NCBI RefSeq assembly: GCF_028689785.1
Contig: NZ_JAQVCN010000024.1
Span: forward strand, 1 to 64,000
Direction: 5' to 3'
Origin: Zoogloea sp.
GTDB taxonomy: Bacteria; Pseudomonadota; Gammaproteobacteria; Burkholderiales; Rhodocyclaceae
DNA length: 64,000 nt
The notes below the pieces were generated by a model. It was not told the DNA's origin, ran no database searches, and saw only the letters and a list, made by a program, of their open reading frames with translations. The position numbers and the translations under genes were made by a program. Position 1 is the first letter of the stretch. Each line of letters opens with the position of its first letter. Below, in pieces: positions 26,758-38,620 of the stretch.

Positions 26758-28579
26758 ATGACTGCCAGTTCCCACCACCGACCGGAAGCCGAGGCCTCCT
26801 CCGGCGAGACGCTCAACGCTGCTGAGGCCACCTACCTCAACCGCGACGCCAACCCTTTCGTCCAGATCCTGGTCCGAGCCGTGGAGCAGACCGACGACGC
26901 CGTCATGATCACCCGTGCCGACGGCATCATCGAATACGTCAACCCGAGCTTCGAGCGCATCACCGGCTATCGCGCCGGCGAGATCGTCGGTCGCAGCCCC
27001 TCCATGCTCGCCTCCGGCATGCACCCGCCGGCCTTCTACTCCGAGCTGTGGCACACCATCGGAGCGGGGGAATCCTTCCGCAGCGTGTTCACCAACCGGC
27101 GCAGCAGTGGCGAGCTCTACTACGAGGAAAAGACCATCAGCCCCATCCGGGGTGCCGACGCCACGATCAGCCACTTTGTCGCCACCGGCAAGGACGTCAC
27201 CGCCCGCATCGCCGCCGAGCGCCGCCTGGAATACCTGGCCAACTACGATGCCCTCACTGGCCTGCCCAACCGCAGCCTGCTCCGCGACCGCCTCACCCAG
27301 GCCATCCAGCGCGCCCATCGCCAGACCAAAGCGGTAGCCGTGCAGTTCGTGGACCTGGACCGTTTCAAGCTCATCAACGACACCCTCGGCCACAACACCG
27401 GCGACCGGGTACTCATCGAAGCCGCCAGCCGCCTGCGCCAATGCCTGCGTGCCACCGACACGGTCGCCCGCCTGGGGGGCGACGAATTCATCCTGATCCA
27501 GGAAGACGTGGACAGCCCCGACGTGGTCGAACAGGTCGCCCGCAAGGTCCTCGAAGCCTTCGCCCCGCGCTTCCCGGTAGCGCCACCCCAAGGGCTCTTC
27601 GTCAGCGTCAGCATCGGTCTGGCCCTCTACCCCATGGACGGCCTAACCCCGGACGAACTCCTGATGCGCGCCGATCTGGCCATGTACCGGGCCAAGGAGG
27701 CCGGTCGCAACAGCTTCCGCTTCTTCGAGCCCGCCATGGACGCCAGCGCCATGCGCACCCTCACCCTGGAAGTCGCCATCCGCGGCGCCCTCGAAAACGG
27801 CGAGTTTGCCGTTGCCTACCAGCCCATCATCGACACCCACACCCAGCGCCCCATCGCCATCGAAGCCCTGCTGCGCTGGCACTCCCCCATCCACGGCACG
27901 GTGCCGCCCGATCACTTCATCCCCCTCCTCGAAGAAAACGGGCTGATCGTTCCAGTGTCGCGCTGGGCCCTGCGCGAAGCCTTGCGCCAGACACGCCACC
28001 TGCAGCAAAGCGGCCAGCCCGGCCTGCGCCTCGCCTTCAACCTGTCGAGCCGCCAGTTTCGCGACGTGGGCCTGCTCCAGGACGTCACCGCAGCCCTCGA
28101 CGAAACCGATTTCGATCCCCGCCTGCTCGAACTCGAACTCACCGAGAGCGCCCTCATGGACAACCCCGAGGCTTCCGCTGCGGTACTCGAAGCCCTACGC
28201 ACCCGGGGCATCCTCAGAGAATCCAGAACACTGATTGAACATCAATCTCGAAGCCCTACGCACCCGGGGCATCCGCTTGGCGGTGGACGACTTCGGCACC
28301 GGCTACTCATCCCTCGCCTACTTGATGCGCTTTCCGGTACGCACCCTCAAGATCGACCGCAGTTTCGTCCATGAGATGGAGCGCAGCCGGGAGGCAGCCA
28401 CCATCGTCCGCGCCATCGCCTCCCTGGCCCACAGCCTCGGCCTCGACGTAGTCGGCGAAGGCGTCGAGAACGTCGCCCAGCTCGCTCTGCTCCAGGAGCT
28501 GGGCTGCCACCACATCCAGGGCTTCCTGTTCAGCCGACCGCTCGCGCCCAACGAACTGGCCCTATTCTCCCTGGCCTGA
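26758..28579 (+). pseudogene. PAS-GGDEF-EAL c-di-GMP enzyme, frame broken near the EAL C terminus
   Basis: The gene encodes a PAS domain (DAVMITRADGIIEYVNPSFERITGY), a diguanylate cyclase domain with intact active site RLGGDEF, and a phosphodiesterase domain with an EALLRW motif. At about 28214 a 61-bp insertion shifts the frame: the first frame ends at 28374, and the proper EAL C terminus (VDDFGTGYSSLAYL, KIDRSFV, GEGVE, GFLFSRP) continues in another frame to 28579. Removing the 61 bp restores a continuous ORF. As it stands the product would keep PAS and GGDEF but lose key EAL residues, so it may behave as a cyclase only. The start at 26758 or 26734 is uncertain. Confidence 0.85.
28186..28274 (+). 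repeat. 28-bp direct repeat flanking 33 bp, cause of the EAL frameshift
   Basis: The 28-bp segment beginning CTCGAAGCCCTACGC occurs at 28186-28213 and again exactly at 28247-28274. The 33 bp between them include a small perfect hairpin, GATTGA-ACA-TCAATC (about 28233-28247). The unit of 61 bp is not a multiple of three. Recombination or slippage between the copies would delete 61 bp and restore the reading frame. Confidence 0.9.
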
Positions 28580-28625
28580 ACCGCCCGGCGCCCCCAACGA
28601 CAATGTTCCCGTGAGAGAGCACACC

Positions 28626-30245
28626 ATGACCAAGCTGACCACCGCCATGCGCCTGACCCTCGGGTTCGGCGTCCTGCTCGTCCTGCTCATCACCAGCAAC
28701 GGACTGGGCCTGCAACGCCTCGCCCTGTCCGATACGGCCATCGACGAGATCATCGACCGGGACTGGCGCAAGGCGGCCCTCATCAGCGACATCGAAGGGC
28801 TCGCCAACGCCAGCACACGGGCCGTGATGGGCCTGCAGTACAGCACCGATCGCCAAGGCGCCCTCAAGCTCATCGCCGACAACCGCGAACGCATCACAAC
28901 CAAGCTGAACGAACTGGATACCCTCGTCACTCACCCCGAAGGCTTAGCCCTGATGACCCGCATTCGTGACAGCCGCCAGCAGTTCGGTGAGTCGTTCAGC
29001 GCGGTGCTCAAGCTCATCGAAACAGGCAAGGACGACGAGGCCGCCCGCCTCATCGTAAGCCAGACCGTACCGGCGCTGGAAAGCGTGCTAGCCGGAATGG
29101 ACGCCCTGCGGGTATTCCAGGGCACGCTGATGCAGCAGGCCGGCGCAGACTCGCGGGCAACCTACGCCGCGTCCCGTAACCTGCTGATCATCGTGCTCGT
29201 CCTCGGTTCTGTCATCACGCTGGCCCTCGCCCGCTGGATCACCCTCTCGGTCACCCGCCCCCTTGGCGGCGAGCCCGACGCCGTCAAGGACATTGCCGAC
29301 CGCATCGCCGCGGGCAACCTCGGCACCGACATCACCGTGCGTCCCGGCGACACCGACAGCGTCACCGCCGCAATGAAATCCATGCAGGACAGCCTCCGCA
29401 GCATGGCCATCCAGCTAAGCAGAAACGCCGACGCCCTCTCCGACGCCGCCCGAGAGTTGGCCCTGAACGCCAGCCAGATCACCCACAGCACCGAACAGCA
29501 GAGCGAATCCGCCTCCGCGGTCGCCGCCGCCGTCGAACAGGTCACGGTAAGCATCGCCCACGTTTCCGACCGGGCCGACGATGCCCATGCCATCACTACC
29601 GAAACCGGCGGCCTCGCCGATGAAGGCCGGCAGGTCATCGACGAGAACGTCGCCGAGATGCGGCGCATATCCGACACCGTCGGCACCGCCGCCACGGTAA
29701 TCGAAACCGCCGGCAGCCAGGCCCAGACCATCTCCTCCATCGTTGGCGTCATCCGCGGTGTCGCCGACCAAACCAACCTGCTAGCGCTCAACGCAGCCAT
29801 AGAAGCGGCCCGGGCCGGGGAGCACGGGCGCGGCTTCGCCGTCGTCGCCGACGAGGTACGCACCCTCGCCGAGCGCACCGCCAGCGCAACCACTCAGATC
29901 GGCGCCATGATCAGCGCCGTCCAGGACAGCGCCAACGCCGCCGTCACCACCATGGGGCAAGCCGTCGAGCGCGTTGAAGCCGGCGTACTCAAGGCCGAGC
30001 AGGCCCGCGAGTCAATGTGCCGCATCAGCAACAGCACCGGCCGCATCGTCACCACCGTCGGCGAGATCTCCCTCGCCCTACAGGAGCAGCGCACCGCCAG
30101 TTCCGACATCACCAGCCACATGGAACGCATTGCTCAGATGTCCGAAGAGAACCACGCGGCCACCCGCCAGGCCGCCGAGACCGCCGACAACCTGGAAGAG
30201 CTGGCCCTCACGGCCCGCGAAACAGCCCGTCGCTTCCGGGTGTAA
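28626..30245 (+). CDS. Methyl-accepting chemotaxis protein
   Basis: This is a 539-aa chemoreceptor. TM1 is at residues 8-28, a four-helix-bundle-like periplasmic domain spans about 30-185, and TM2 is near residues 185-205 ([20 protein letters not shown]). A HAMP region follows ([25 protein letters not shown]). The signalling domain has the conserved hairpin tip [32 protein letters not shown]. The last residues lack a CheR-docking pentapeptide. I chose the ATG at 28626 over an upstream GTG at 28611. It lies 46 bp after the broken c-di-GMP gene. The ligand is unknown, though small-helical-bundle sensors often bind organic acids or aromatic compounds. Confidence 0.95.
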   Translation: MTKLTTAMRLTLGFGVLLVLLITSNGLGLQRLALSDTAIDEIIDRDWRKAALISDIEGLANASTRAVMGLQYSTDRQGALKLIADNRERITTKLNELDTLVTHPEGLALMTRIRDSRQQFGESFSAVLKLIETGKDDEAARLIVSQTVPALESVLAGMDALRVFQGTLMQQAGADSRATYAASRNLLIIVLVLGSVITLALARWITLSVTRPLGGEPDAVKDIADRIAAGNLGTDITVRPGDTDSVTAAMKSMQDSLRSMAIQLSRNADALSDAARELALNASQITHSTEQQSESASAVAAAVEQVTVSIAHVSDRADDAHAITTETGGLADEGRQVIDENVAEMRRISDTVGTAATVIETAGSQAQTISSIVGVIRGVADQTNLLALNAAIEAARAGEHGRGFAVVADEVRTLAERTASATTQIGAMISAVQDSANAAVTTMGQAVERVEAGVLKAEQARESMCRISNSTGRIVTTVGEISLALQEQRTASSDITSHMERIAQMSEENHAATRQAAETADNLEELALTARETARRFRV

Positions 30246-30304
30246 GACAGGCGTCCGTCAGCACAGGGAGTACACTAAAGCCCGTCGCAACTTCCTCCAC
30301 GCCC

Positions 30305-31213
<909 letters not shown>

Positions 31214-31292
31214 GCCGGCACCCGCTCCTGCCATCAGGCCGACGCACTGCGTCGGCTATCATGGCGCCCTCGCACCACTCCGGAATCCCGCC

Positions 31293-31979
31293 ATGACCGA
31301 CACCGTCCCCGACGTCCCCGCCGCCGCACCTGAAACCCGCTCCGGTTTCGATCTGGACGATTTCGAGGTGCGCGTCCTCGCCGTTCTCATCGAAAAATCC
31401 TTCGTCACCCCCGACACCTACCCCCTGTCGGTCAACGCCCTGGTCACCGGCTGCAACCAGCTCACCGGGCGCGAACCGGTGATGAGCCTGTCTGAAGCCA
31501 CCGTGCTGGCCACCCTCGACCGCCTCGTCGAACGCGGCCTGGTCACCCAGCGCCACCAGGCCGGCGCCCGCGTCGCCAAGTGGGAACACCAGATCCGCCT
31601 GCGCCACTCCCTCACCCCACCGATGCAGGCCGTGCTCACCATCCTGATGCTGCGCGGCGCCCAGACCGTGGGCGAGATCCGCGCCCGCTGCGAGCGCATG
31701 CACACCTTCACCTCCACGGCCGACGTGGAAGGCGTGCTTGAGCGCCTCAACGACAAGGGCATGGCCATTCAGCTGCCCAAGGCCCCCGGCACCAAGGAGG
31801 CCCGCTACACCCACCTGATGAGCGGCGAAGCCGCCGCCCAGCAAAGTTTCGAAACCGGTGAAAGCAGCGCCCCCCGCGGCGGCCGCGTCGGTGAGCTCGA
31901 AGAGGAAGTCCGCCGTCTGCGCCAGCAGCTCGAATGGCTGACCAACGAGTTCGAGGAATTCCGCAAACAGTTCCAGTGA
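31293..31979 (+). CDS. YceH family protein (DUF480)
   Basis: This is a 228-aa protein of the YceH/UPF0502 family: tandem winged-helix domains with the hallmark [20 protein letters not shown], then [15 protein letters not shown] and the second wing region [18 protein letters not shown]-terminal coiled coil ([25 protein letters not shown]) is typical. DNA binding is likely by fold, but no regulatory target is established for the family. It is followed 8 bp later by lgt, so the two may be co-transcribed. Confidence 0.9.
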   Translation: MTDTVPDVPAAAPETRSGFDLDDFEVRVLAVLIEKSFVTPDTYPLSVNALVTGCNQLTGREPVMSLSEATVLATLDRLVERGLVTQRHQAGARVAKWEHQIRLRHSLTPPMQAVLTILMLRGAQTVGEIRARCERMHTFTSTADVEGVLERLNDKGMAIQLPKAPGTKEARYTHLMSGEAAAQQSFETGESSAPRGGRVGELEEEVRRLRQQLEWLTNEFEEFRKQFQ

Positions 31980-31987
31980 GTCCAGGC

Positions 31988-32770
31988 ATGCTCGTCCACC
32001 CCCAGTTTGACCCCATCGCCATTTCCCTCGGCCCCCTGGCCGTACGCTGGTACGGCCTCATGTACCTCGTCGCCTTCGTCCTCTTCGTGATCCTCGGCCG
32101 CGTGCATGCCAGGCGCCGGCCCGAACTGGGCTGGGATGCCCAACAGATCGACGATCTGCTGTTCTACGGTGTGCTGGGAGTCATTCTGGGCGGACGGCTG
32201 GGCTACGTGCTCTTCTACAAGCCCGCCTATTACCTCTCCCACCCGGCCGAAATCCTGGCCGTTTGGCAGGGCGGCATGGCCTTTCACGGCGGTTTCCTGG
32301 GCGTGCTGGTGGCCATGTGGCTGTTCGGACGCAAGACAAACCGCCCCAGGCTCGCCGTCACCGACTTCATCGCTCCCCTGGTGCCCCTGGGCCTGGCTGC
32401 CGGGCGTCTGGGCAACTTCATCAATGGCGAACTGGTCGGGCGAGTCACCGACGGCCCCTGGGCCATGATCTTCCCCCAGGTGGACGCCCTGCCCCGCCAC
32501 CCCTCGCAGCTCTACCAGTTCGCACTGGAAGGGGTCAGTCTGTTCCTGATCCTGTGGTGGTTCTCGGCGAAACCCCGCCCCCGCGGCCTGATCTCAGCCG
32601 TTTTCCTGATCGGTTATGGCGGCTTCCGCTTCATCGCCGAATTCGGCCGCGAACCCGACGACTTCCTTGGCCTGCTCACCTTCGGCATGTCCATGGGCCA
32701 GTGGCTGTCCCTGCCGATGATCCTGGCCGGCCTCGCCATGGCGGCCTGGGCGGTGAAACGGCAGGACTAG
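31988..32770 (+). CDS. lgt: Prolipoprotein diacylglyceryl transferase
   Basis: Lgt (260 aa) is an inner-membrane enzyme that moves diacylglycerol from phosphatidylglycerol to the lipobox cysteine of prolipoproteins, the first step in lipoprotein maturation. It has seven predicted membrane segments. Conserved motifs are visible: [28 protein letters not shown], the Lgt signature [14 protein letters not shown], and HPSQLYQ. I chose the ATG at 31988, which gives the standard N terminus [24 protein letters not shown] frame starting at 31934 overlaps the preceding gene. Confidence 0.97.
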   Translation: MLVHPQFDPIAISLGPLAVRWYGLMYLVAFVLFVILGRVHARRRPELGWDAQQIDDLLFYGVLGVILGGRLGYVLFYKPAYYLSHPAEILAVWQGGMAFHGGFLGVLVAMWLFGRKTNRPRLAVTDFIAPLVPLGLAAGRLGNFINGELVGRVTDGPWAMIFPQVDALPRHPSQLYQFALEGVSLFLILWWFSAKPRPRGLISAVFLIGYGGFRFIAEFGREPDDFLGLLTFGMSMGQWLSLPMILAGLAMAAWAVKRQD

Positions 32771-32771
32771 G

Positions 32772-32800
32772 GTCCTGGCCGGGCAGGCCCCGGCCAGGAC
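32772..32800 (+). terminator. Strong hairpin after lgt
   Basis: A perfect 12-bp stem (GTCCTGGCCGGG / CCCGGCCAGGAC) with a 5-base loop begins 1 bp after the lgt stop codon. There is no U-run after it, so it may act as a factor-dependent terminator or 3'-end stabiliser. The following 186 bp to azlD hold nothing I can assign. Confidence 0.6.
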
Positions 32801-32986
32801 GTGCAGCGGAATCGGATTGATCCGGAATTACGCAAGGCGCTGTGCGCGTTAGCGCTGGGAAGCGCCTCCCCCCGACCGGCTGGGTTCTCCAGGCACGAAG
32901 AGCCGCCCGGGGATAGTGATTACATACTTGGCGCGAACATAGCCCTGCGCAATGGGTGCCTGTCGCTCAGCATCTCCGGCACCACC

Positions 32987-33313
32987 CTAGCCGGGGATCA
33001 GATGCCCGAGCCCCCACAACACCCCCATGCCGGCGATGAAGGGCAGCCAGGGGTTGCGGAACAGCAGGGCGGCCAGCACCGCGGCCACGGCCGCCGCCAG
33101 CCGGGGGCTGAACAGGGTCAGCTCGCCACCCGACACGAAGATGTCCGGCGCCACGATGGCTGCCAGCGCCGCGGCCGGGGCATAACGCAGGGCCTTCTGC
33201 AGGGATTCGGGCAGGGCCGCTCGCTCACCCAACACGATGAAGCTGGCCCGGGGCAGGGTCGTCGCCAGGCCAAGCAGGATGAAAAGGCCCCACAGGGTCC
33301 AGTCGTAGTTCAT
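32987..33313 (-). CDS. azlD: AzlD, branched-chain amino acid exporter small subunit
   Basis: This is a 108-aa protein with about four membrane helices: LWGLFILLGLATTLPRASFIVLG, LRYAPAAALAAIVAPDIF, AAAVAAVLAALLF and the final hydrophobic segment. AzlD works with AzlC as a two-component branched-chain amino acid exporter. The ATG at 33313 overlaps the azlC stop as ATGA. The short size and the sequence PRASFIVLGE are typical. Confidence 0.9.
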   Translation of the reverse strand: MNYDWTLWGLFILLGLATTLPRASFIVLGERAALPESLQKALRYAPAAALAAIVAPDIFVSGGELTLFSPRLAAAVAAVLAALLFRNPWLPFIAGMGVLWGLGHLIPG

Positions 33314-34017
33314 GGCAGGTCCTTTCCGCGCCAGCTCTCGGCGGCAAAGCCCGCCGCAATGCCACCCACAATGGCCACGATCACTCCCAGGCGCAGGGGC
33401 ATGCCGCGCAGGGCCACGGCGAGGCCGCCGCCCACTAGGGCCGCCACCAGCATCGGCCGCACCCGGGCCATGGGTACCAGCAGCACGATCAAGGCGATGG
33501 TGGCCATGAACTCCAGGGACCAGCCCCGCGGGATCGAGCCCGCCGCCATCACCCCACAGAAGGCAAACAACTGCCACAGCAGCCAGGACCACAGGGACGG
33601 CCCCAGGTAATAACCCAGGCGCCAGTGCGGGTCGGGATGGGACAGCATCTTCTCCAGGCAGGTGGCGAAAGCCCCGTCGGTGAGCAGGTGGCCGGACAGC
33701 CAGCGTGCCCCCAGGGGCACGCCATGAAACCCCCGGGCGATGGCAGCACTGAAGATGATGAAGCGCAGGTTGAGCACGAACGCGGTGATGACGATCAGCC
33801 ATACCGGCGTGCCGGCGGCGATGAGCGGCAGGGTGCCGAGCTGGGCCGTGCCGGCAAACACGATCACATTCATGCCCATGGCCTGCAGCGGCGTAAAGCC
33901 GGCCCCGGCCATGGTCAGACCGGTAACCAGCGCCCAGGGGATGAGGCCGACGGACAGGGGCAGGAAGGCGCGAAAGCCCTCCAGCAAGCCGTCCCGGAAA
34001 CGCGGGGACATGCCCAC
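33310..34017 (-). CDS. azlC: AzlC, branched-chain amino acid exporter large subunit
   Basis: This is a 235-aa inner-membrane protein with about six hydrophobic segments and the family pattern LPLSVGLIPWALVTGL, GTAQLGTLPLIAAG, NLRFIIFSAAIA and HLLTDGAFATCLEKM. It forms the azlCD pair with the overlapping downstream gene. The permease exports branched-chain amino acids, and the range of substrates cannot be judged here. Confidence 0.92.
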   Translation of the reverse strand: MGMSPRFRDGLLEGFRAFLPLSVGLIPWALVTGLTMAGAGFTPLQAMGMNVIVFAGTAQLGTLPLIAAGTPVWLIVITAFVLNLRFIIFSAAIARGFHGVPLGARWLSGHLLTDGAFATCLEKMLSHPDPHWRLGYYLGPSLWSWLLWQLFAFCGVMAAGSIPRGWSLEFMATIALIVLLVPMARVRPMLVAALVGGGLAVALRGMPLRLGVIVAIVGGIAAGFAAESWRGKDLP

Positions 34018-34102
34018 TCCTTTCAGAATCGAGCGGGCGACCTTAGCACGCGCCCGTTTCCGGGGCTGTCGGGGTTAACGTGAAGGTCAACTCCGCCCCC
34101 CC

Positions 34103-34525
34103 TCAGCCCTCCGCCAGCACGCCCTGCAACACCAGCCCCCACAGGGCCAGCAGCACGAGGTTGCTCAGGGCAAACACAGCCAGCCGGTGATAGACGTTGT
34201 TGTAGCTGAGATGGATCAGGCTGTGCACCACCCGCAAGCCCACGTAGGCCCAGGCCAGGCCGAGCTGCAGCGCCGACTGTTGAGCCGTGACGAAACCGAT
34301 CAGCCCCACCACATAGAACAGCACCGGCAGCTCCAGCAGGTTCATGTAGTTGCGATTGGGCAGACACACCTCCGGCGGTACGGCGGCCGACTCGCCGAAG
34401 CGGAAATCGGCTGGCCTCACCCGCCCGGCCAGGCCGGCGCCGATGCGCCGGTAGGCGATCAACACCAGGATCAGGAAGGTCCACCCGGAGAGAGCGAACA
34501 GGGGGTACAGGATGGACGACTTCAT
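34103..34525 (-). CDS. MAPEG family membrane protein
   Basis: This is a 140-aa protein with four predicted membrane helices. The MAPEG hallmark is seen in the middle (NRNYMNLLELPVLFYVVGLI), followed by AWAYVGLRVVHSLIHLSYNNVYHR, where the RVVHSLIHL stretch is the best-conserved part of the family. Bacterial MAPEG members are related to microsomal glutathione transferase, but many are of unknown function. It lies 3 bp downstream of a GNAT acetyltransferase gene and is probably co-transcribed with it. Confidence 0.85.
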   Translation of the reverse strand: MKSSILYPLFALSGWTFLILVLIAYRRIGAGLAGRVRPADFRFGESAAVPPEVCLPNRNYMNLLELPVLFYVVGLIGFVTAQQSALQLGLAWAYVGLRVVHSLIHLSYNNVYHRLAVFALSNLVLLALWGLVLQGVLAEG

Positions 34526-34528
34526 GGC

Positions 34529-34969
34529 TCAGGCCGGCCCGTCGGCGGGGGGCAGCAACGCGAAGAAGTGATAGGCCGACTTGCCCATGCCCTCGCGCTC
34601 ATAGAAGCGGTGGGCGTCGGTGCGCTGCAGGCCGGAATCCAGGTGCAGCCGGGCGCAACCCTTGTCTCTGGCCAACTGGCGCAACCACGCCAGCATGGCC
34701 GCTCCGTGGCCACGCGAGCGCAGCTCGGGGGCCGTAACGAGATCATCGACATACAGGAAAGGCCCCCGCGCCAGGCTGTCACCCAGGCGAAAACCTGCCA
34801 CCACAGCCACACGCTCACCCTCAAGCCCGTAGGCCAGCCCATAGCCTGTCAGGGCCAGACTGCGGACCCGGGCAACGAAATCCGCCTCCTGCAGATCCGG
34901 ACGCAGGGCCTGCATCACCGCAAAACAGGCTGCAATCTCTGCGTCCGTGGACGCCACTCGCACTTCCAT
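34529..34969 (-). CDS. GNAT family N-acetyltransferase
   Basis: This is a 146-aa single-domain acetyltransferase. The GNAT order is clear: motif A in LYVDDLVTAPELRSRGHGAAMLAWL (the acetyl-CoA loop RSRGHG), then GCARLHLDSGLQRTDAHRFYEREGM, where the final H-R-F-Y-E-R-E-G stretch is typical. I chose the ATG at 34969, preceded by an AAAGAAG ribosome-binding site. The open frame to 35110 has no good start and overlaps the next gene. The substrate is unknown. Confidence 0.85.
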   Translation of the reverse strand: MEVRVASTDAEIAACFAVMQALRPDLQEADFVARVRSLALTGYGLAYGLEGERVAVVAGFRLGDSLARGPFLYVDDLVTAPELRSRGHGAAMLAWLRQLARDKGCARLHLDSGLQRTDAHRFYEREGMGKSAYHFFALLPPADGPA

Positions 34970-35057
34970 TCTTCTTTCCCTTCCATACGCCGGACGCTCC
35001 GGCCAGCGCGTCACGGTAAAGGCATCGCGCCGGCAGGGCAACGGTGTATGCCGCCCT

Positions 35058-35474
35058 TCAGCGCGGCTTGAAGGGCTCGAAGCGGGCCGTCTCGGTCTTG
35101 CCATCGGCAAAGCGCAGACTCACCAGGGCTTTAGTGGCCGGATCGGCGGTGTAGACCGCCGTACCCTCCAGCCGGTCACCGGCCGCTGCCAGGGGCACCG
35201 TGAGCTTACCGGCGGGCGCCAGCAGCACCACACTGCCGCTGGCGCCCGCCGGGGCGATCTTGCTGCCGCCATGGTCGGAGAGATAGACCTTCACTGGCGC
35301 CGGCTTGCCGCCGCGGGCATCCCGGGCCAGCACCAGTTCGATGTGATAGGCCCCGGCCATGCGCAGCTGGCCGCCGTGAGGGGCCTGCATGGCATCCAGG
35401 GTGGCGTCGTCGTGGGCCAGGGCCGGAGTGGCCGCAAGCAGGGCGGCGGCAAGGGTGAGGGCAATGCATTTCAT
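35058..35474 (-). CDS. Small periplasmic protein of the metal-efflux operon
   Basis: This is a 138-aa protein with a clear Sec signal peptide ([20 protein letters not shown]). The mature protein begins [21 protein letters not shown] and contains histidines in an HGG motif plus YHIEL. The rest is beta-rich. It is the last gene of the RND operon, and its start overlaps the pump stop as ATGA. It may bind or hand over metal in the periplasm, as small CusF-like proteins do, though there is no sequence match to CusF. Function is inferred from position. Confidence 0.7.
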   Translation of the reverse strand: MKCIALTLAAALLAATPALAHDDATLDAMQAPHGGQLRMAGAYHIELVLARDARGGKPAPVKVYLSDHGGSKIAPAGASGSVVLLAPAGKLTVPLAAAGDRLEGTAVYTADPATKALVSLRFADGKTETARFEPFKPR

Positions 35475-38400
35475 GGAGCAACTCCTTTGATGGGGTTCAG
35501 GGGAGGGACGGCACTCGCCGCCCCGGGGCTTTCAATCAGAGCCGGCCCGCCGTAGCGGCGGAACAGCAGGGGTGTCAGCAGGGTGTCGAGCAGGGTCGAG
35601 CTGACCAAGCCGCCGAAGATCACCACCGCCACCGGGTGCAGGATCTCCTTGCCCGGCGCATCGGCAGCCAGCAGCAGGGGCACCAGGGCCAGGGCTGCGG
35701 TGAGGGCGGTCATCAGCACCGGGGTCAGGCGCTCCCGGGCACCGCGCAGGATCAGGGCGTCGCCGAAGGCCTCGCCCTCTTCTTGATGCAGGTGCAGGTA
35801 GTGGCTGATCTTGAGGATGCCGTTGCGGGTGGCGATGTCGGTGAGGGTGACAAACCCCACCAGCGCCGCCACCGAGAGGGGCTGACCGGACAGCCCCAGG
35901 GCCAGCACCGCCCCCACCAGGGCGGCGGGGATACCGACCATCACCATGGCCACCAGGCGCACCGAACGGTAGCGCCCGTACAGCACCAGAAACACCAGCG
36001 CCAGGGACAGGGCCGCCAGCCAGGCGATGCGCGCCTGGGCGTCTTCCTGGGCCTGGAACTGCCCTTCGATGCGCACCGACACGCCCTGGGGCAGCGGCAT
36101 GTCGGCCACCATCCCGCGCATCTGCGCCACCGCCTCGGAGAGGCTGCCGGCCACGTTGGCCGACACCACGATGCGGCGCCGGCCGTTGTCGCGGGCGATC
36201 TGATTGGGCCCGTCGCCCTCCTCGATGCGGGCCAGCTGGCCGAGGGGCACGCTGCCGCCCCCGGGCACGGCCACGGGCATGCTCGCCAGCCGTGCCGGGT
36301 CGCGCTCGTCATCGGGCAGGCGGATCACCAGGTCGAAGCGCCGCGCCCCGTCCACCACCTCGCCCACCCGCTCGCCGCCCACCAGGCGCGCCACCACGCC
36401 GAGCACCTCGGCCGGCGCCACGCCGTGGGCCGCCAGGGCCGGGTAGTCCAGCGCCACCCGCAACTGGGGGATGCGCACCTGCTTCTCGATCTGCAGGTCA
36501 GCGATGCCCGGAATGGCGGCAAAGCGCCCGCGCAGGTCTTCGGCCAGGCTGCGGATCTGGTCCAGGTCGTCGCCCTGCACCTTCACCGCAATCTGCGCCC
36601 GCACCCCTGACAGCAGGTGATCGAGGCGGTGCGCAATCGGCTGCCCCACCGACACGCCAGCCGGCAGGCGCGCCAGCCGCGCCCGGATGTCGGCGATGAC
36701 CTCGGCCCGCGGCCGCCCGTCGGCGCGCAGATCCACCTCCAGCTCGGAGCTGTGCACGCCCTCGGCATGCTCGTCCAGCTCGGCGCGGCCGGTGCGCCGG
36801 CCCACCTGCAGCACCTCGGGCACCCCGCGCACCAAAGTCTCGGCCAGCTGCCCGATACGGGTGGACTCGGCCAGGGACACACCGGGCTGAAGCAGCACGT
36901 TGATGGTCAGGGTGCCCTCGTTGAAGGGCGGCAGGAAGGTACGCGGAAAGAAGGGCACACTGGACCCCACAGCCACCACCAGCACCGAGGCCGCCACCAG
37001 CACCCGCCCGCTGCGCGGCAACGCCCAGCCCAGCAGGCGCGCCTGGGCATCCTTGAGGCGGGTCACCAGCGCCCCGTCCCCATGCCCGAGCTGAGGCATC
37101 CCGGGCAGCAGGAAGAAGCACAGCACGGGCGTCACCGTTACCGCCACCGCCAGGCTGGCCAGGATGGAGACGATGTAGGCCAGCCCCAGGGGCACGAACA
37201 AGCGCCCCTCCATGCCCGGCAGCGCAAACAGGGGCACGAACACCAGCACCACCGTCAGCGTCGCCAGCACCACCCCGGAGCGCACCTCGCTGCAGGCCCG
37301 GGCGATCACCGTCAGCACCGGCAGCGGCACGGGGCGCTGGCGGTTCTCCTTGAGCCGGCGCAGCACGTTTTCCACGTCCACCACCGCGTCGTCCACCAGC
37401 TCACCGATGGCAATCGCCAGGCCGCCCAGGGTCATGGTGTTGATGGACAGCCCCATGGCCCGGAACACCAGCACCGAGGCCAGCAGGGACAGGGGAATCG
37501 CCACCAGCGAGATCACGGTGCTACGGGTGTTCATCAGAAAAGCGAACAGCACGATCGCAACCAGGATGGCGCCATCACGCAGGGCCTCCTGCACATTGCC
37601 CAGGGCCGCCTCGATGAAGTCCGCCTGGCGGAAAAGGAAGCGCGGCTTGGCGATGCCCTGGGGCAGGTTGGCGGCCACCTCGTCGAGGGCGGCTTCCACT
37701 GCCCGGGTCAGGGCAATGCTGTCGGTGCCGGGCTGCTTCTGCACCGACACGATCACCGCCGGCCGCCCGTCGAAACCCGCACTGCCCCGGGCCACCGCCG
37801 GGGCAAAGCCCACCTCGGCCACCTGGGAGAGGCGGATCGCCACCCCCCGCGGGCTGCCCACCGGCAGGTTGGCCAGATCCTCGATGCGCCGGCTGCGACC
37901 CACTCCACGCACTAGCCACTCCTGCCCCTGGCGCTCCAGGAAGCCCCCCGCGCTGTTGGCGGCAAAGCCCGCCACGGCAGCCTCCAGCTGGTCCAGGCGG
38001 ATGCCCAGGGCGCGCATCTGCGCCGGGTCGGGCATCACCCGCCACTGCTTCACCCCGCCGCCGATGGGGATCACCTGAGCCACTCCGGGCACCGACAGCA
38101 GCCGCGGGCGCAGCACCCAGTCGGCGTATTCGCGCACCGCCATCGGGTTGGTGCTGGCCGGGTCGATGGGCAGGGCGATCAGCAGCACCTCGCCCATGAT
38201 GGAGGCGATGGGCCCCATCTGCGGCGCCACGCCGGCAGGCAGGCGCTCGCGCACGGCCGTCAGGCGTTCGGCCACGCTCTGGCGGTTGCGCCAGATGTTG
38301 CTGCCCCAGTCGAACTCCACATAGACGATGGACAAGCCGATACCCGACACCGAACGCACCCGGGTCACCCCCGGCATGCCATTCATGGCCGTCTCCAGCG

Positions 38401-38620
38401 GAAAGCTGACCAGTTGCTCGACCTCTTCCGGGGCCATGCCACCGGCCTCGGTCATCAGGGTCACAGTCGGCTTGTCCAGGTCGGGGAAGACATCCACCGG
38501 CAAGCTGCGCAGGCCCAGCATGCCGGCCACCATCAGGGCCAGCGCCCCGGCCAGCACCAGCACCCGGTTGGCCAGGCTCCAACCCACCAGGCGATCGAAG
38601 AGCGTCGTCGGGGCACTCAC
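35471..38620 (-). CDS. Heavy-metal efflux RND pump, CusA/CzcA family
   Basis: This is a 1049-aa inner-membrane pump of the HME-RND class. TM1 is near residue 20, with a large periplasmic loop beginning [29 protein letters not shown]. The TM4 block [25 protein letters not shown] contains charged residues for proton relay. A second periplasmic half follows, and the late block [17 protein letters not shown] is characteristic. The [14 protein letters not shown] form differs from classic CusA and CzcA, so metal specificity (copper, silver, zinc, cobalt, nickel or cadmium) cannot be assigned. The frame starts at GTG 38620, overlapping the adaptor stop. It operates with the adaptor and outer-membrane factor encoded upstream. 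Confidence 0.92.
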   Translation of the reverse strand: MSAPTTLFDRLVGWSLANRVLVLAGALALMVAGMLGLRSLPVDVFPDLDKPTVTLMTEAGGMAPEEVEQLVSFPLETAMNGMPGVTRVRSVSGIGLSIVYVEFDWGSNIWRNRQSVAERLTAVRERLPAGVAPQMGPIASIMGEVLLIALPIDPASTNPMAVREYADWVLRPRLLSVPGVAQVIPIGGGVKQWRVMPDPAQMRALGIRLDQLEAAVAGFAANSAGGFLERQGQEWLVRGVGRSRRIEDLANLPVGSPRGVAIRLSQVAEVGFAPAVARGSAGFDGRPAVIVSVQKQPGTDSIALTRAVEAALDEVAANLPQGIAKPRFLFRQADFIEAALGNVQEALRDGAILVAIVLFAFLMNTRSTVISLVAIPLSLLASVLVFRAMGLSINTMTLGGLAIAIGELVDDAVVDVENVLRRLKENRQRPVPLPVLTVIARACSEVRSGVVLATLTVVLVFVPLFALPGMEGRLFVPLGLAYIVSILASLAVAVTVTPVLCFFLLPGMPQLGHGDGALVTRLKDAQARLLGWALPRSGRVLVAASVLVVAVGSSVPFFPRTFLPPFNEGTLTINVLLQPGVSLAESTRIGQLAETLVRGVPEVLQVGRRTGRAELDEHAEGVHSSELEVDLRADGRPRAEVIADIRARLARLPAGVSVGQPIAHRLDHLLSGVRAQIAVKVQGDDLDQIRSLAEDLRGRFAAIPGIADLQIEKQVRIPQLRVALDYPALAAHGVAPAEVLGVVARLVGGERVGEVVDGARRFDLVIRLPDDERDPARLASMPVAVPGGGSVPLGQLARIEEGDGPNQIARDNGRRRIVVSANVAGSLSEAVAQMRGMVADMPLPQGVSVRIEGQFQAQEDAQARIAWLAALSLALVFLVLYGRYRSVRLVAMVMVGIPAALVGAVLALGLSGQPLSVAALVGFVTLTDIATRNGILKISHYLHLHQEEGEAFGDALILRGARERLTPVLMTALTAALALVPLLLAADAPGKEILHPVAVVIFGGLVSSTLLDTLLTPLLFRRYGGPALIESPGAASAVPPLNPIKGVAP

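Noticed and set aside
32801-33610. 269-codon plus-strand frame opposite azlCD
   Set aside because: Antisense shadow. azlC and azlD on the minus strand have clear membrane-protein features and an ATGA overlap.
36617-37915. 432-codon plus-strand frame opposite the RND pump gene
   Set aside because: His/Gln/Gly-rich antisense translation of the pump gene with no protein-like features.
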